From positions 1 through 23,487 of the forward strand of contig MU617099.1 in assembly GCA_025201705.1 (NCBI GenBank): a DNA stretch of 23,487 nt. The letters are read 5' to 3'. This stretch comes from Dissophora ornata (lineage: Eukaryota; Mortierellomycota; Mortierellomycetes; Mortierellales; Mortierellaceae). This document shows, in pieces, positions 1 through 9,224 of the stretch; within the stretch, counting starts at the first letter, position 1; each line of letters begins with the position of its first letter. A program made the translations under genes and the position numbers. The notes under the pieces are model-generated. The model searched no databases and had not been told where the DNA came from. It saw only the letters and a program-made list of their open reading frames with translations.

Positions 1-38
1 AAAAAAAAAAAAAGAAAACTCTCCCAGAAAAACTTCAC

Positions 39-1473
39 CTACACTTCAACTTCGACCATGTCGTCATCATCATCGTCATCGTCATCGTCATCATCCAAAA
101 CCTCCTGTAAATCAGGATCTGCTACTGCCATCGTTGCAGTCTCGCCTGAGGCAACACCCACTGCTGCAGGGTTGAAAGTAGTCTCCAGTTCCCCATCACC
201 AGCAGTCTTGCTACCCGAACCTCCCGAACCGCTGCTCGAACCGCCCTGGCCGCCTCGCGCAGCAGCAGCAGCAACTGCAAACTCTGGTTTAAGTTGATAT
301 TTTGCTGTATAGGGTCCTTTCTTGATGAAGTTGCAGATCTCGCCGAGAACTTCTTTCAGGTACGAGTGCGGCTGTTTACAATACTCGACCAACCCCTTGA
401 AGGACCAGTACTGGTACTCTTCGAATGCCTTGAACAACAAGTCCACCAGCTCGTTCTTCGGCATTCGTGTCGTCTTTTGATCCATCTGCACCTTGGCCTT
501 CTTGTGCTATTTTGTTGCCAATGCGAAAAGCATTATTTTTATAAAACGCAAAGGCATCGTCAGTGAATCAAAATCATACAACGCTAGGGAAAAAAAAGTG
601 GGCTTGGTCTGGGTCCTTACAATAAATCCATTGCGGATGCCAACGCCGGGTAAGAACATGCCTCCACGACCGCCAGCAGGATCTGCCTTGTTGTTTGGTC
701 CCAAGATCTGGACAGACCTGCCGCCCTTCTTGGCCGCCTCAATGTTCCGCTCCCTCATGATACTGCGATATTCTTCGCTTCCTGGCTGTGGCGTGACGGC
801 GCACTCGTGTTTAATAGTAGCCAGAATAGACGTTGCCTTGCCTGTTGGATATCCTGGGGCGTGCGGCGGTTTTGGGTGTGGTCCTGTGGGCTCTGCAAAG
901 ACAAACGTGTTGGTGACTTGGTTCGGACTCATGTTGAGTGTATAGGTCTTTGGCAGATTCGCTGTGATGTCGTCTGAGGGCAAGAGGAGCTGGAATGGTG
1001 CAGAGTTCGGGTCATTGGGATTTGTCCTACGAAACGCAAAGGAGGCGGTAGGCGTTAATGACTTCAATTGTGCAAAAATGACAAACATTGAAAGATCCAA
1101 CAAGTCAGGAAACGTTTGCTTACTGGTTGAATATCCTGACTTTACCAAGATCGACTCCCTCACCTACTGAGGCCCATCTATCAGCCAAGAACTTTGGAAT
1201 CTGTAGATAGATCAACCCCCGAGTTCAGAGACTATTAGAACAGTTCGCTGGAGAGGAGAAGGTGACAACGTGACAAGGGCAACGTTGGCTTACCTTAACC
1301 AACCAGGCCTGTGTACCAGCCCTGGTCATATCCAGGTCCCCAACCACGTTCCCATCCTCGTCGATCACCTCGTCCTCGTCCTCGTAGTTCTTCTTCGTGT
1401 CTTCTTCGTCCTCGAAGAGTTCTTCAAAGTCTGCGGGGCGCTTCCGCGAGTTGGCCTGCTCTGCGTCCGACAT
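39..1473 (-). CDS. TFG2: Transcription initiation factor IIF, beta subunit (RAP30/Tfg2-like)
   Basis: TFIIF beta pairs with TFIIF alpha, binds RNA polymerase II and helps load it at promoters in the nucleus. Exons on the minus strand are 1473-1294, 1200-1124, 1026-621 and 500-39, giving 374 residues; all three introns (93, 97 and 120 bp) are GT-AG and keep frame. Exon 1 is acidic and ends in the family's start of the dimerisation domain (WLVK, continuing IPKFLADRW). Exon 4 carries the C-terminal winged helix (about residues 222-297) with the signature QMDQKTTRMPKNELVDLLF and a YWSFKGLVEYCKQP segment. After it comes a low-complexity tail: an Ala/Gly/Ser linker, then a run of Asp and the ending MVEVEV. 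The tail is not conserved in the family and is probably disordered. The start at 1473 is the first Met before the acidic N-terminus. It is divergent from the eL32 gene. Confidence 0.95.
56..99 (+). repeat. Degenerate TCA/TCG trinucleotide repeat coding for poly-Asp
   Basis: An imperfect trinucleotide run (tca/tcg on the plus strand) reads on the minus strand as consecutive Asp codons (GAT/GAC) near the C-terminus of the TFIIF beta gene. It explains the 12-residue Asp tract and could vary in length between strains. Confidence 0.8.
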
Positions 1474-2369
1474 TACGAAGGTGATGAGAGAATTAAGGAG
1501 CGGCTTGTAGCGGTAGGTAGTTTGATGTTCTGGAAAGCACTTTTAGGAAGCGGGTGTGTATAGGCAAGTTCAGGCACCAACACGAATAAGCAAAAAGACA
1601 CACTAGAGCACACGACTGGATGAAAGAGCAAAGAGAAATGCAGCGCAATCAATCCATCGTCAGTCCCTCTTTTTGGCAGAGGCGGTGTTGGTGGCTTTGC
1701 ATTTTTTATAGGCAACGTGCAATTCAGCGTGAACATTAATCATTTGGCAGTGTGCAGTCCTAGCTGGTTCTCTCTTTTGAAATCTTTTTCCGTATGTGTG
1801 TTGGACGTTGATGTGCCACAGTGTGTTGGCAGCCATCCATCGGAACTGCAGTAGCCATCGATCCAGCCATCCCGCCATCCTGCCCACCAATGCAGCGCAT
1901 CACCTATCTTCCCTACGACGCAACTGCACACATCATTTAGGATATGCCATCAGGTGGATCTCAGGATTGTCCAGCCCATGTTGCCAATGGATGGGTGCAA
2001 CATGAAGACACCCTCGCTCAATTAGGGCCGATTCAATATACCAACCAGCATGGCACACAGCATCGTGCAAATGACTATACAGGAATCCTCTCGAAAAGAC
2101 AGCACCGCAGCTGGGCATATGTTGGAGGACGGGGCGATCAGCATCACCGACAGCGTTTTCCATGCGGCTTCTCGGCCAGCTCTTGACAACATCGGCGTTA
2201 GTCTGATCAGTTAGATCTAGAAAAATACAACAATCGGAGGCTCGAACAAGCCATGCATCAGGACCCAGAAGCAGCAGATTGGACCTTTGATCCTCCAATT
2301 CAACCTGAAGGGCACTAGAACAGACAGCTGATCTACGTTCGATGCGTCTCTTCTAAATTTGCGTAGAAA
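1474..2369. other. Divergent intergenic region between TFIIF beta and eL32
   Basis: These 896 bases separate two divergently transcribed genes and should hold both promoters and leaders. Short open frames on both strands look random in composition and match no family I know. Visible structure: a pyrimidine-rich tract around 1769-1790 followed at once by GTATGT (1792-1797), a cluster of CCATC-like short repeats at about 1832-1885, and a splice-acceptor-like TGCGTAG ending at 2366 just before the eL32 start. The last two suggest a leader intron. I found no clear TATA box and no supportable tRNA. Confidence 0.6.
1792..2366 (+). other. Possible 5' leader intron of the eL32 gene
   Basis: A consensus donor GTATGT at 1792 follows a pyrimidine-rich leader. 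A plausible acceptor (CTAAAT branch-like sequence, then TTTGCGTAG) ends at 2366, three bases before the eL32 start codon. Leader introns next to the start codon are common in fungal ribosomal-protein genes. The 575-bp length would be long for this window, and the donor is only one of several possible, so this is inference. Confidence 0.35.
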
Positions 2370-3149
2370 ATGGTCACTCCTCTTAAGAAGCACACCATCG
2401 TGAAGAAGCACACCGCTACCTTCAAGCGTCACCAGTCTGACCGCTACAAGACTGTCAAGGTATAAACAATAGCAGGACTTGTGGAGAATAGAACAGCGAT
2501 GGAGACAGGAGCAACAGTCATCGGGACAAGACTTCATGTTGACGAACAAAACGCCATGGGAGGAGACATATCATCTCAGTGAACAGAACAAGAATCAGCT
2601 CGGGAATAACGATTGACATCCCTCCATCATCAGAAAGCCAGATGGCTGCCATCTGTTCAACAAGCGCCGCGCTCTTCAGGAACAACGTTTGAACTTTCCT
2701 GTCGCTCGAGGAACGACTGACGCTGGAATAAGCTGCCGGCTATCGCCAAAACAAGGAATTTAAAGACACCTTCTAAAGAGACAGGACTAACATGATGCAC
2801 ACTTTCTTTTCTCTGTATCTCTTTTGCGCGTAAACAACAACAGGAGTCATGGAGAAAGCCCAAGGGTATTGATAACCGTGTCCGTCGCCGCTTCAAGGGC
2901 CAGATTGCCATGCCCAAGATCGGTTACGGTAACAACAAGCTCACCCGCCACTTGATGCCCTCCGGTTTCAAGAAGTTCGTTGTCGCCAACATTGCCGAGT
3001 TGAACCTCTTGTTGATGCACAACCGCACCTTCGCTGCCGAGATTGCCCACAACGTCTCGTCCCGCAACCGCATCGCCATTGTCGAGCGTGCCCAGCAGCT
3101 CAACATTAAGGTCACCAACGCCAACGCGCGCGTCAGAACCGAGGCTTAA
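2370..3149 (+). CDS. RPL32: 60S ribosomal protein eL32
   Basis: eL32 is a structural protein of the large ribosomal subunit in the cytoplasm. Exon 1 is 2370-2459 (30 codons) and exon 2 is 2844-3149, giving 131 residues, the usual family length. The joined protein has the basic N-terminus with [13 protein letters not shown], the block [20 protein letters not shown] directly after the junction, then [27 protein letters not shown] [10 protein letters not shown] and the terminal VTNANARVR. The match to the family is continuous across the junction, so no extra exon is missing. The 384-bp intron (GT at 2460, AG at 2842-2843, after a pyrimidine-rich stretch) is three to four times longer than most other introns here. 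Codon use in exon 2 is strongly C-biased at third positions, as expected for a highly expressed gene. Confidence 0.97.
2639..2655. repeat. Perfect 8-bp inverted repeat inside the eL32 intron
   Basis: CAGATGGC and GCCATCTG flank a single central T. It lies in the middle of the 384-bp intron. It may be chance or part of a folded intron RNA; no known family was recognised. Confidence 0.6.
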
Positions 3150-3199
3150 ATGTTTTGACCTCCTGGATCGATCCTAAAAACAAATCTGTTTTTAAGAAA

Positions 3200-3205
3200 A
3201 ATAAA
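3200..3205 (+). terminator. Likely polyadenylation signal of eL32 (AATAAA)
   Basis: AATAAA lies 51 bases after the eL32 stop codon, in the 107-bp gap shared with the 3' end of the convergent nuclease gene. Confidence 0.6.
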
Positions 3206-3256
3206 ATCATCAAAACAGATGGGTGCTTCTTTATATTTTTCGTGTATTTGTTCTTT

Positions 3257-6200
3257 TCAAAATGACGACTGAGTTGACTCTATGATGCGGAATCGATCGA
3301 ATGACTCGATGATATTGTACAGGCTGTCATCAGGGCGTGTCTGATTGTAGAGCTCTTCCTGGCTCAAGGGTTGTTTTCGCGGGCCCTTCTTTTTCGATGC
3401 CTTGGCACTCTGCTGCTGCTGTCCATCTTGGATACCTTGAATCAAGTCACGTTCGGAAAGTGGCGCAAGCGCCGGATCCTGCTGTGCGATCCGCTTGATC
3501 TCATCCTGTTTCATCTGCTGGCTGACCGGGTCCTTCTTTTTGAACAGGCGACTGCCGTGGACGCGAGCAGGGGCTGCTGAAGTAGAAAAATTCCGATCAA
3601 GACCAATCAAGGTCATATAGATAGTGTGTCGGTGTGCATACGATTTTTTGAGTCTGAGCGCGACCTTGACTTTGTCGAATAGGCGGAACTGGACGGTGCT
3701 GGGGAGTCCTGGAGTGTACGAGGCCAGTGCCTGTTGTGGCACCTTGATGGATATCTGGGTCATAAGATCCGTATCCATCTCGCATCCCGAAATCGTCACT
3801 AAATGCTCATTACTTTCAACAGCAGCTGAATTTTGTCCACCAGCTTTGAGGACCGAGAGAGGCACCGAGATCTCTCCTGATTTCTCCTTCAGGTACACAG
3901 GACCTTTGATTCCAAATCGAGGAACGAACACAAAGAAGCCGTTTTCGCGAATCTCAGAAATGATGCCCGTCTCCACGAATGGGACATCTTCCGCCTCGGC
4001 ATCGTTGTTATCCTCTCCGCTGGCTGCTGGATTACGTGTCTTCTGTAACACGTATAGCGTCTGGAATAGTTCGGTAGAGTCCTTTTGCGCCAGCTTCGAC
4101 TCTCGATTCTTGTAATTTAAATGCTCAGCTACTTGCTCCATCTTGAGGCCGTTCTTTAGTAAGTCAGATGCGACAGGGGCTACAGCGTCTGACTGAGGAG
4201 GTGTTCCAAGGACGCAGGCCATTAATTGCCGATGGACCACCAGATCTGCATAACGACGGATAGGCGACTAGATGGTTTCAGGGTAATAAATCGATGTTAG
4301 GCTATGGCTATATCCGGACAACAGCCACACTAGATGTTCAGACTTACAGTGAAATGGGTATAAAAGTCCAAGGCAAGACCGTAATGGGCATACTCATTCA
4401 CAGGTCTAGAGCCTGATGACATGTAACTGGCCTCTGACATGGCCATCGTGGCCATGGTTTTAAGCAACCGCACAAATTCTATATCACCCTCGCTTTTCAA
4501 AGCGCAATCTCTCAGTGATGCTGCGAGCGCCAGATTGGAGCTTGTATCGATAGTGAATCCCTACATTAGAATTGGAAAAGAGGATTAGTCGGCGATGTAA
4601 ATATCAGTGTTATAACGATGGATCACGCCCAAGATAAGTCCGTACTCTGCTCTCTGCTGCTCGGAGCAACAACTTGAAGTGGCTCTCGATAGGAGGAGGA
4701 TGGTTACGAAGCATAGCAGAGTCCCTAAACCCTTCGTAGATTCTCTTGGCCACGTGCGCATTGGCCATGACCATGGCCTCCTCGATAATCTGATGAACCT
4801 CCAGAGGCTCTTTCGGCAAGATATCAGAGATTCCTCCATCCTCTTCTTTGAACTTGAATTTCACTTCTGAACTCTCCAGCTCAAGACCGCCATGAGCCAT
4901 ACGACGCGCCTAGAAATGCGAGCAATTTGTCAGAGACATGGAAACACGATACTGACTAATTATTGATCGCGCTCGACGACATACCCTGACTTTACGCATC
5001 GTCTTTGCCAAGAGAATGATGGCTGGTTTGAGTTGCTTACACAACTTGGCGTCCACCCCTGGTACTACGTCCTTGCCATTCAAGAGTCCCTGTGCTTGCT
5101 CATATTCCATCTCACACGCGGACCGGATGGTTGTGCGACCAAACCACGTGGTAATCACGTTTGCCTCCGAGTCCAGCGTCCAGATAACAGACACTTAGTG
5201 GGAAGGTAAACGACAATGAATTAGACCCCCTGCTTATTATACGGCACCAATCACCAGGTAATACAAAGTAGTACTTACTTGCATATCGATCAACATGATG
5301 ACGAAGTGAACAAACTTGCTCGCTGAGAACTTTGGGCAACATGTCAAAGCGACGGTCCGAAAGATAGACCGTTGTTCCTCGCGCTCTGGCCTCCAAATCT
5401 GTGAGCGAGTTCTCCTTAACAAAGTAGCTCACATCTGCGATATGGACCCCAAACTCGATCTTCCCGTCTCCAATATCCTTAATCGAAATCGCGTCATCAA
5501 TATCCTGACAGTTTGGTGGGTCGATGCTGAAAATCGTATGGGTCCTCAGATCTCGACGCTTCCTCAGCTCCATAGGGTCTAGTTTCCAAGGATGTTCTAG
5601 AGTATTATTGGGCATTTCCTTGAGCGATCCATCGCTGAATCCTTGAGTGGTCTGTGATACAGAGATGCCGTGCTCAATCAGAATAGCAGAGATCTCTGTA
5701 TCTAATTCATGAGCAGGACCAATGCTGCGAACGTAGTGGCCGTTGGGATATTGCGAATTACTGGGCCAGCTATCGATTCGAACCACGATCCTCTGATTCA
5801 CAAGAACCTTGGGATCTTGGTGGCGGATCCTAATCTTTGGAATTACCGGGTTTAAAGGTAATACCAAATGGAAAGATCCCGACTCTTTTTCTGCTCCCTC
5901 TTGAAGCGTCGCGACATAGGGTTGCCAGTTTCGTGATATGACTCCCACAACTCGCCCTGTTGGTTTGACTTCACGGAATCGATGTTGATTTGAGGCTTCT
6001 ATCTCGTCATCTCCCGTAGCGTGAACTTCCTCTGGATCGTACGAGATGTGTGTTGACGGTGCAATCCAAGAGTTCTTGTTGAGAAGCTCCACCACCACTA
6101 TATCGCCATGGACAGCCCTATTGCGATGCTCGGACCCAACAATCACAATCTCACCAATATTGGAGTCTCCGCGGATGAAAGCTTGATCCCGGTGGTTCGC

Positions 6201-7471
6201 CCGCACTCGAAGTACACCCTGAAAGAAACGCTCTGATTTGACTCCTGCTTCCAATTCCGACATGGGTTTGTACTATGTTTTAGTAGATTGTGGGGTTGGT
6301 TTAGTATTAATAATTCGCAAAGCTTTGTAGCAAAGTAGTACCATCATGTCAAGATATGATTATATACCTCCTGGTATCCCGTCGCCCCTGAGCCCTTCTT
6401 TGAGAGAACAGATCCATTGTTCTGATTTTCAAGATCCTCTTCCAGGATTGCCTCCTTCAGTGACGTCAAGAGTTGGTGCAAGACTGAGGTCGCGGGCCAG
6501 TATTTCGTCAGGTAATCCTTGAGCGATAGTACTGTAATTCCAGTCATGTCTTGATCCGTCGAAACATCGCCTTGCTTGAACTACAGATATTCCAAATTCA
6601 GTTCCCATTTAAGTGGAAATATTCGCACAATTGCATATGCATGAATTATTGCTCTCCATGGTGCCTGGTTTCCGTTACCTGTTCAGAGAGCAGGATAATG
6701 GGCACAGTCCCCGAGAGATGGCGCCGATACCAACCTGCCGTCTGTACAAGGGCCCTCCAGTCTCTGTGTTCGATTGTCTCCTCTGGTTCTCTCAATACGC
6801 ATGTCTCTGCACAGTGCTCGTTGCTAAATACCACGCTCCTACGTCGAGGATCCTTGGCGACCTGACGCAGGCTCTTGTATGTCCTTGACTTGTCTTCACT
6901 TTGGAGCTGCCACGGATCAATTGAAGCACACACGATAAATGTTTCGATCCAATGTTAAAGATATCCAGAGTCTGTTGCTGTAAATCGAGCTATTTACCCT
7001 CTGAAGAATCGTCTCTGTGAATATGATGTTTGTCAACTCCTCCTGCTCGAGCAACTCCCCATAGCGAAGTGCAACCTGTAATACATGTGGTTATAGGCTA
7101 AGGTTAAACATGATATACGTCGTTTTTTGCTCAATTGACTACGCCTTCGATCTGCCGGCGACGTACCGAATAGTCTGGGAGGAGGCAATAAGCAGGCTCA
7201 GAGCTTAAGAGACTGGATTCGACCTTTACCCTCTGATGACACGGCGGATCCAGCGGGCATTGGCTCGAAAGACACGGGATATCGCTCCGAAGATACACTG
7301 CACATGACATAAAGGGGGGAATACCAGGAGACATTGTCATCCGTTAGGGGGTTGTCAAAACACGGTATCTATCTCTGACAAGGTGTGCAGTGGATGTGTA
7401 CCCTCCCGGACCCTCTTGACAACAGTGTTCTTGTTTGTCTTGCGGAAATGAACGTTCTCTGTTCGTAGCAT
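3257..7471 (-). CDS. DIS3L: DIS3-like exosome 3'-5' exoribonuclease (DIS3L1-type, RNase II/RNB family)
   Basis: Predicted processive 3'-5' exoribonuclease, the catalytic partner of the RNA exosome. Exons: 7471-7402, 7297-7167, 7075-6998, 6906-6679, 6580-6368, 6272-5279, 5193-4985, 4909-4646, 4560-4348, 4267-3257. This gives 1136 residues; all nine introns are GT-AG, 75-104 bp, with frame kept. The N-terminus has a Cys cluster (IPCLSSQCPLDPPC, CR3-like), then a PIN domain to about residue 230, OB-fold/cold-shock regions (about 245-470), the RNB domain with active-site acids D491, D497, D499 and D500 in SIDPPNCQDIDD, the RNB motif HYGLALDFYTHFTSPIRRY, and an S1 domain from about residue 896. 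The HPWKLDP...KRRDLR stretch and the weak PIN site resemble DIS3L1 more than DIS3. The basic C-terminal tail looks disordered. The exact start of exon 5 could be six bases later. Confidence 0.93.
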
Positions 7472-7742
7472 GGTTGATGGCGCGAATGGCAGATGGAATT
7501 TGATGGGCTGAGGGAGGACTCGAAAGAAATCGCCCAGGGGCGAGAGAGAGTCTTTGCAGTCAAATGTCCATGTCTGCCGCGACAGTCACCGCTTCTTGGG
7601 TCTACAAAATCGCAGAATACCTACCCTCTTCTCGTCTCCATTCCATTCTTTCACACGCCTACACGCTTTCACTCTCACTCTCACTCTCGCCCTATTCCGC
7701 TCTTCCGCCCCTACTCGCAATCAATCGAAAATAATCACAGCT
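7472..7742. promoter_or_regulatory. Divergent promoter region, nuclease gene and copper transporter
   Basis: These 271 bases lie between the two start codons and must hold both promoters. The right part is a pyrimidine-rich leader for the transporter, including three exact TCACTC units at 7669-7686. I see no TATA box and no convincing copper-response element. Confidence 0.5.
7669..7686 (+). repeat. Three tandem TCACTC units in the transporter leader
   Basis: Three perfect 6-bp copies lie within a CT-rich leader about 60 bases before the start codon of the copper transporter. Confidence 0.8.
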
Positions 7743-8407
7743 ATGGACCACGGCGGTGGACACGATGGCGGAAATGATGGCGGACACGATGGGGGACACG
7801 GCGGTAACTCCTGCAGCATGAACATGCTCTTCAACTGGGATACCGAGAACCTTTGCGTCATTTTTGAATCCTGGCAGATCAATACCCCTTCTGCGCTCAT
7901 CTTTTCCTGCCTCATAATTATCGGATTGGCTGCCTCGTACGAGCTGCTTCGTGCACAGTCTTGTCGCTACGAGGAACGTTTGATCGAGGGCGCCTCGAAG
8001 AGACGTGGCGGCAGCAGCAGCAACGGCATTGATGAAGACGAAACACCTCTGTTGTCTTCGAGATCTATCTCTCTGAGGTAACAGCTCACCCGTTTTGTGG
8101 TGTCATTGATAAGTTGGAGTTTGGCACTCCCTGATATCGTGATTTCATCGGATAATGATGTGATCAACTGCCAACTCAATCCCCAATATCCCTCTCTTCG
8201 GCGCTCCGTCTTAGGCTGTCAAACCAGCAGCAACTCATGCGTGCTGTCTTCTACATGGCCCAAGTATTCCTCGGCTTTTTCCTGATGCTCATCTTTATGA
8301 CCTACAATGGCTATCTCATGGCCAGCACGGTCATTGGCGCAGGGGTCGGCTTCTTTTACTTCGGAGGCAATTCTCTTTCCTCTACCAAGACATTGAGTTG
8401 CCACTGA
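7743..8407 (+). CDS. CTR-family copper transporter
   Basis: Predicted trimeric copper(I) channel of the plasma or vacuolar membrane. Exon 1 is 7743-8077 and exon 2 is 8215-8407, giving 175 residues; the 137-bp intron is GT-AG. The N-terminus is a His/Gly/Asp repeat (about residues 2-21) rather than the Met-rich repeat of many high-affinity CTR proteins, followed by CSMNMLFNW and the family's IFESWQ segment. Three membrane segments are visible at about 47-67, 122-143 and 145-163. The second has the diagnostic MxxxM (M136, M140) and the third GxxxG (G153, G157). The cytoplasmic loop between segments 1 and 2 is hydrophilic (RRGGSSSNG). The protein ends in SCH, a possible copper-handing Cys/His pair. 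The start at 7743 is chosen because it opens the His/Gly repeat; upstream in-frame sequence is leader-like. It is divergent from the nuclease gene. Confidence 0.93.
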
Positions 8408-8479
8408 AGAGAGGTGTCCTTAGTTGTACAGGTTCATTGTTCTGTCGAAGCGGCTACGCCTGCATATAACATTGCGAGC

Positions 8480-8485
8480 AATAAA
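8480..8485 (+). terminator. Likely polyadenylation signal of the copper transporter (AATAAA)
   Basis: AATAAA lies 73 bases downstream of the transporter's stop codon. Confidence 0.55.
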
Positions 8486-9143
8486 AACTGAGATCGTCTA
8501 GGAAGTATGTCAAATACGACGGCTCGCGCTGTTTACGTGCTCCCATGAGTCAACTTGTCTAGTATCTAACGTCCGTTACTGTTGATATGACCATTCCATG
8601 GGCAGTATTCTCTTCAGGGAGCAAGAGAGTGTGCTCGGTAGTAATTCTGGAGCAACATGAGCCATCCTCTATACTTTTTCCATGGTAAGTAAGCATTGTA
8701 GGCTGACGACAAAGGAGACGGGTCTCCAGAACAGGACACAAGGTGTCGACGTTATACCCTACATGCGGCAATACAGCCAGCTGTCCATGAGCCTTGTTTA
8801 GCCAACACTTCACATTCATAGAATCACACTGCTGGGAAGTGAAAAGGTGGCAGATGTGGCATCTTTCGTCTCTAACGCTCTGAAAAGGCCCCCGCCTTTG
8901 CCATCATTTTATTTTGCAATAGGATTTTTATTGTTGGTAGCGTTCCCACCATCTAGCTGCATCCATATTCTCCCATTAACTACGGTTTAACTCGCCTTAG
9001 CTGCGGTTGACCATTAACCGGTTTGAATCACTACATCCAGGCACATATTCGCTGCGGCTAGTATGTGTGATCGGGAAGAAATACCTCATTCGACAATATG
9101 AAGGTCTGGCTATGGCGCCATCATGTGCAAAGGACAGCTGCCT

Positions 9144-9149
9144 TTTATT
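9144..9149 (-). terminator. Likely polyadenylation signal of NAA15 (AATAAA on the minus strand)
   Basis: The plus strand reads TTTATT. It lies 76 bases downstream of the NAA15 stop codon on the minus strand. Confidence 0.5.
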
Positions 9150-9224
9150 ATCATTGCGGCTTCGAATCATACCAAAGGCATCCCCGCCTGCGATGTCTAA
9201 GGGAATGGTTTATTTTGAAGACTT

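Larger units (their letters stand above)
8408..9224. other. Convergent intergenic region
   Basis: This 817-bp stretch lies between the 3' ends of the copper transporter and NAA15. It holds likely polyadenylation signals for both genes: AATAAA at 8480-8485 on the plus strand, and TTTATT at 9144-9149, which reads AATAAA on the minus strand. Open frames in it are short and show no family resemblance. I saw no RNA gene that I could support. Confidence 0.6.

Noticed and set aside
1481..1487. Box C-like GTGATGA
   Set aside because: No box D (CTGA) within a suitable distance downstream; it lies in the leader of the TFIIF beta gene on the other strand.
1933..2298. 121-codon minus-strand frame between TFIIF beta and eL32
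   Set aside because: No family resemblance and it lies in a divergent promoter/leader region.
3624..4115. 163-codon open frame on the plus strand
   Set aside because: It is antisense to the S1-containing last exon of the DIS3-like gene, which has strong family matches.
7554..7742. Upstream in-frame extension of the copper transporter
   Set aside because: The sequence is CT-rich leader, giving a random Ser/Thr/Leu stretch. The Met at 7743 starts directly at the family-like N-terminal repeat.
9001..9050. tRNA-like T-loop (GGTTTGAATC)
   Set aside because: No matching acceptor stem, D-loop or anticodon arm upstream.
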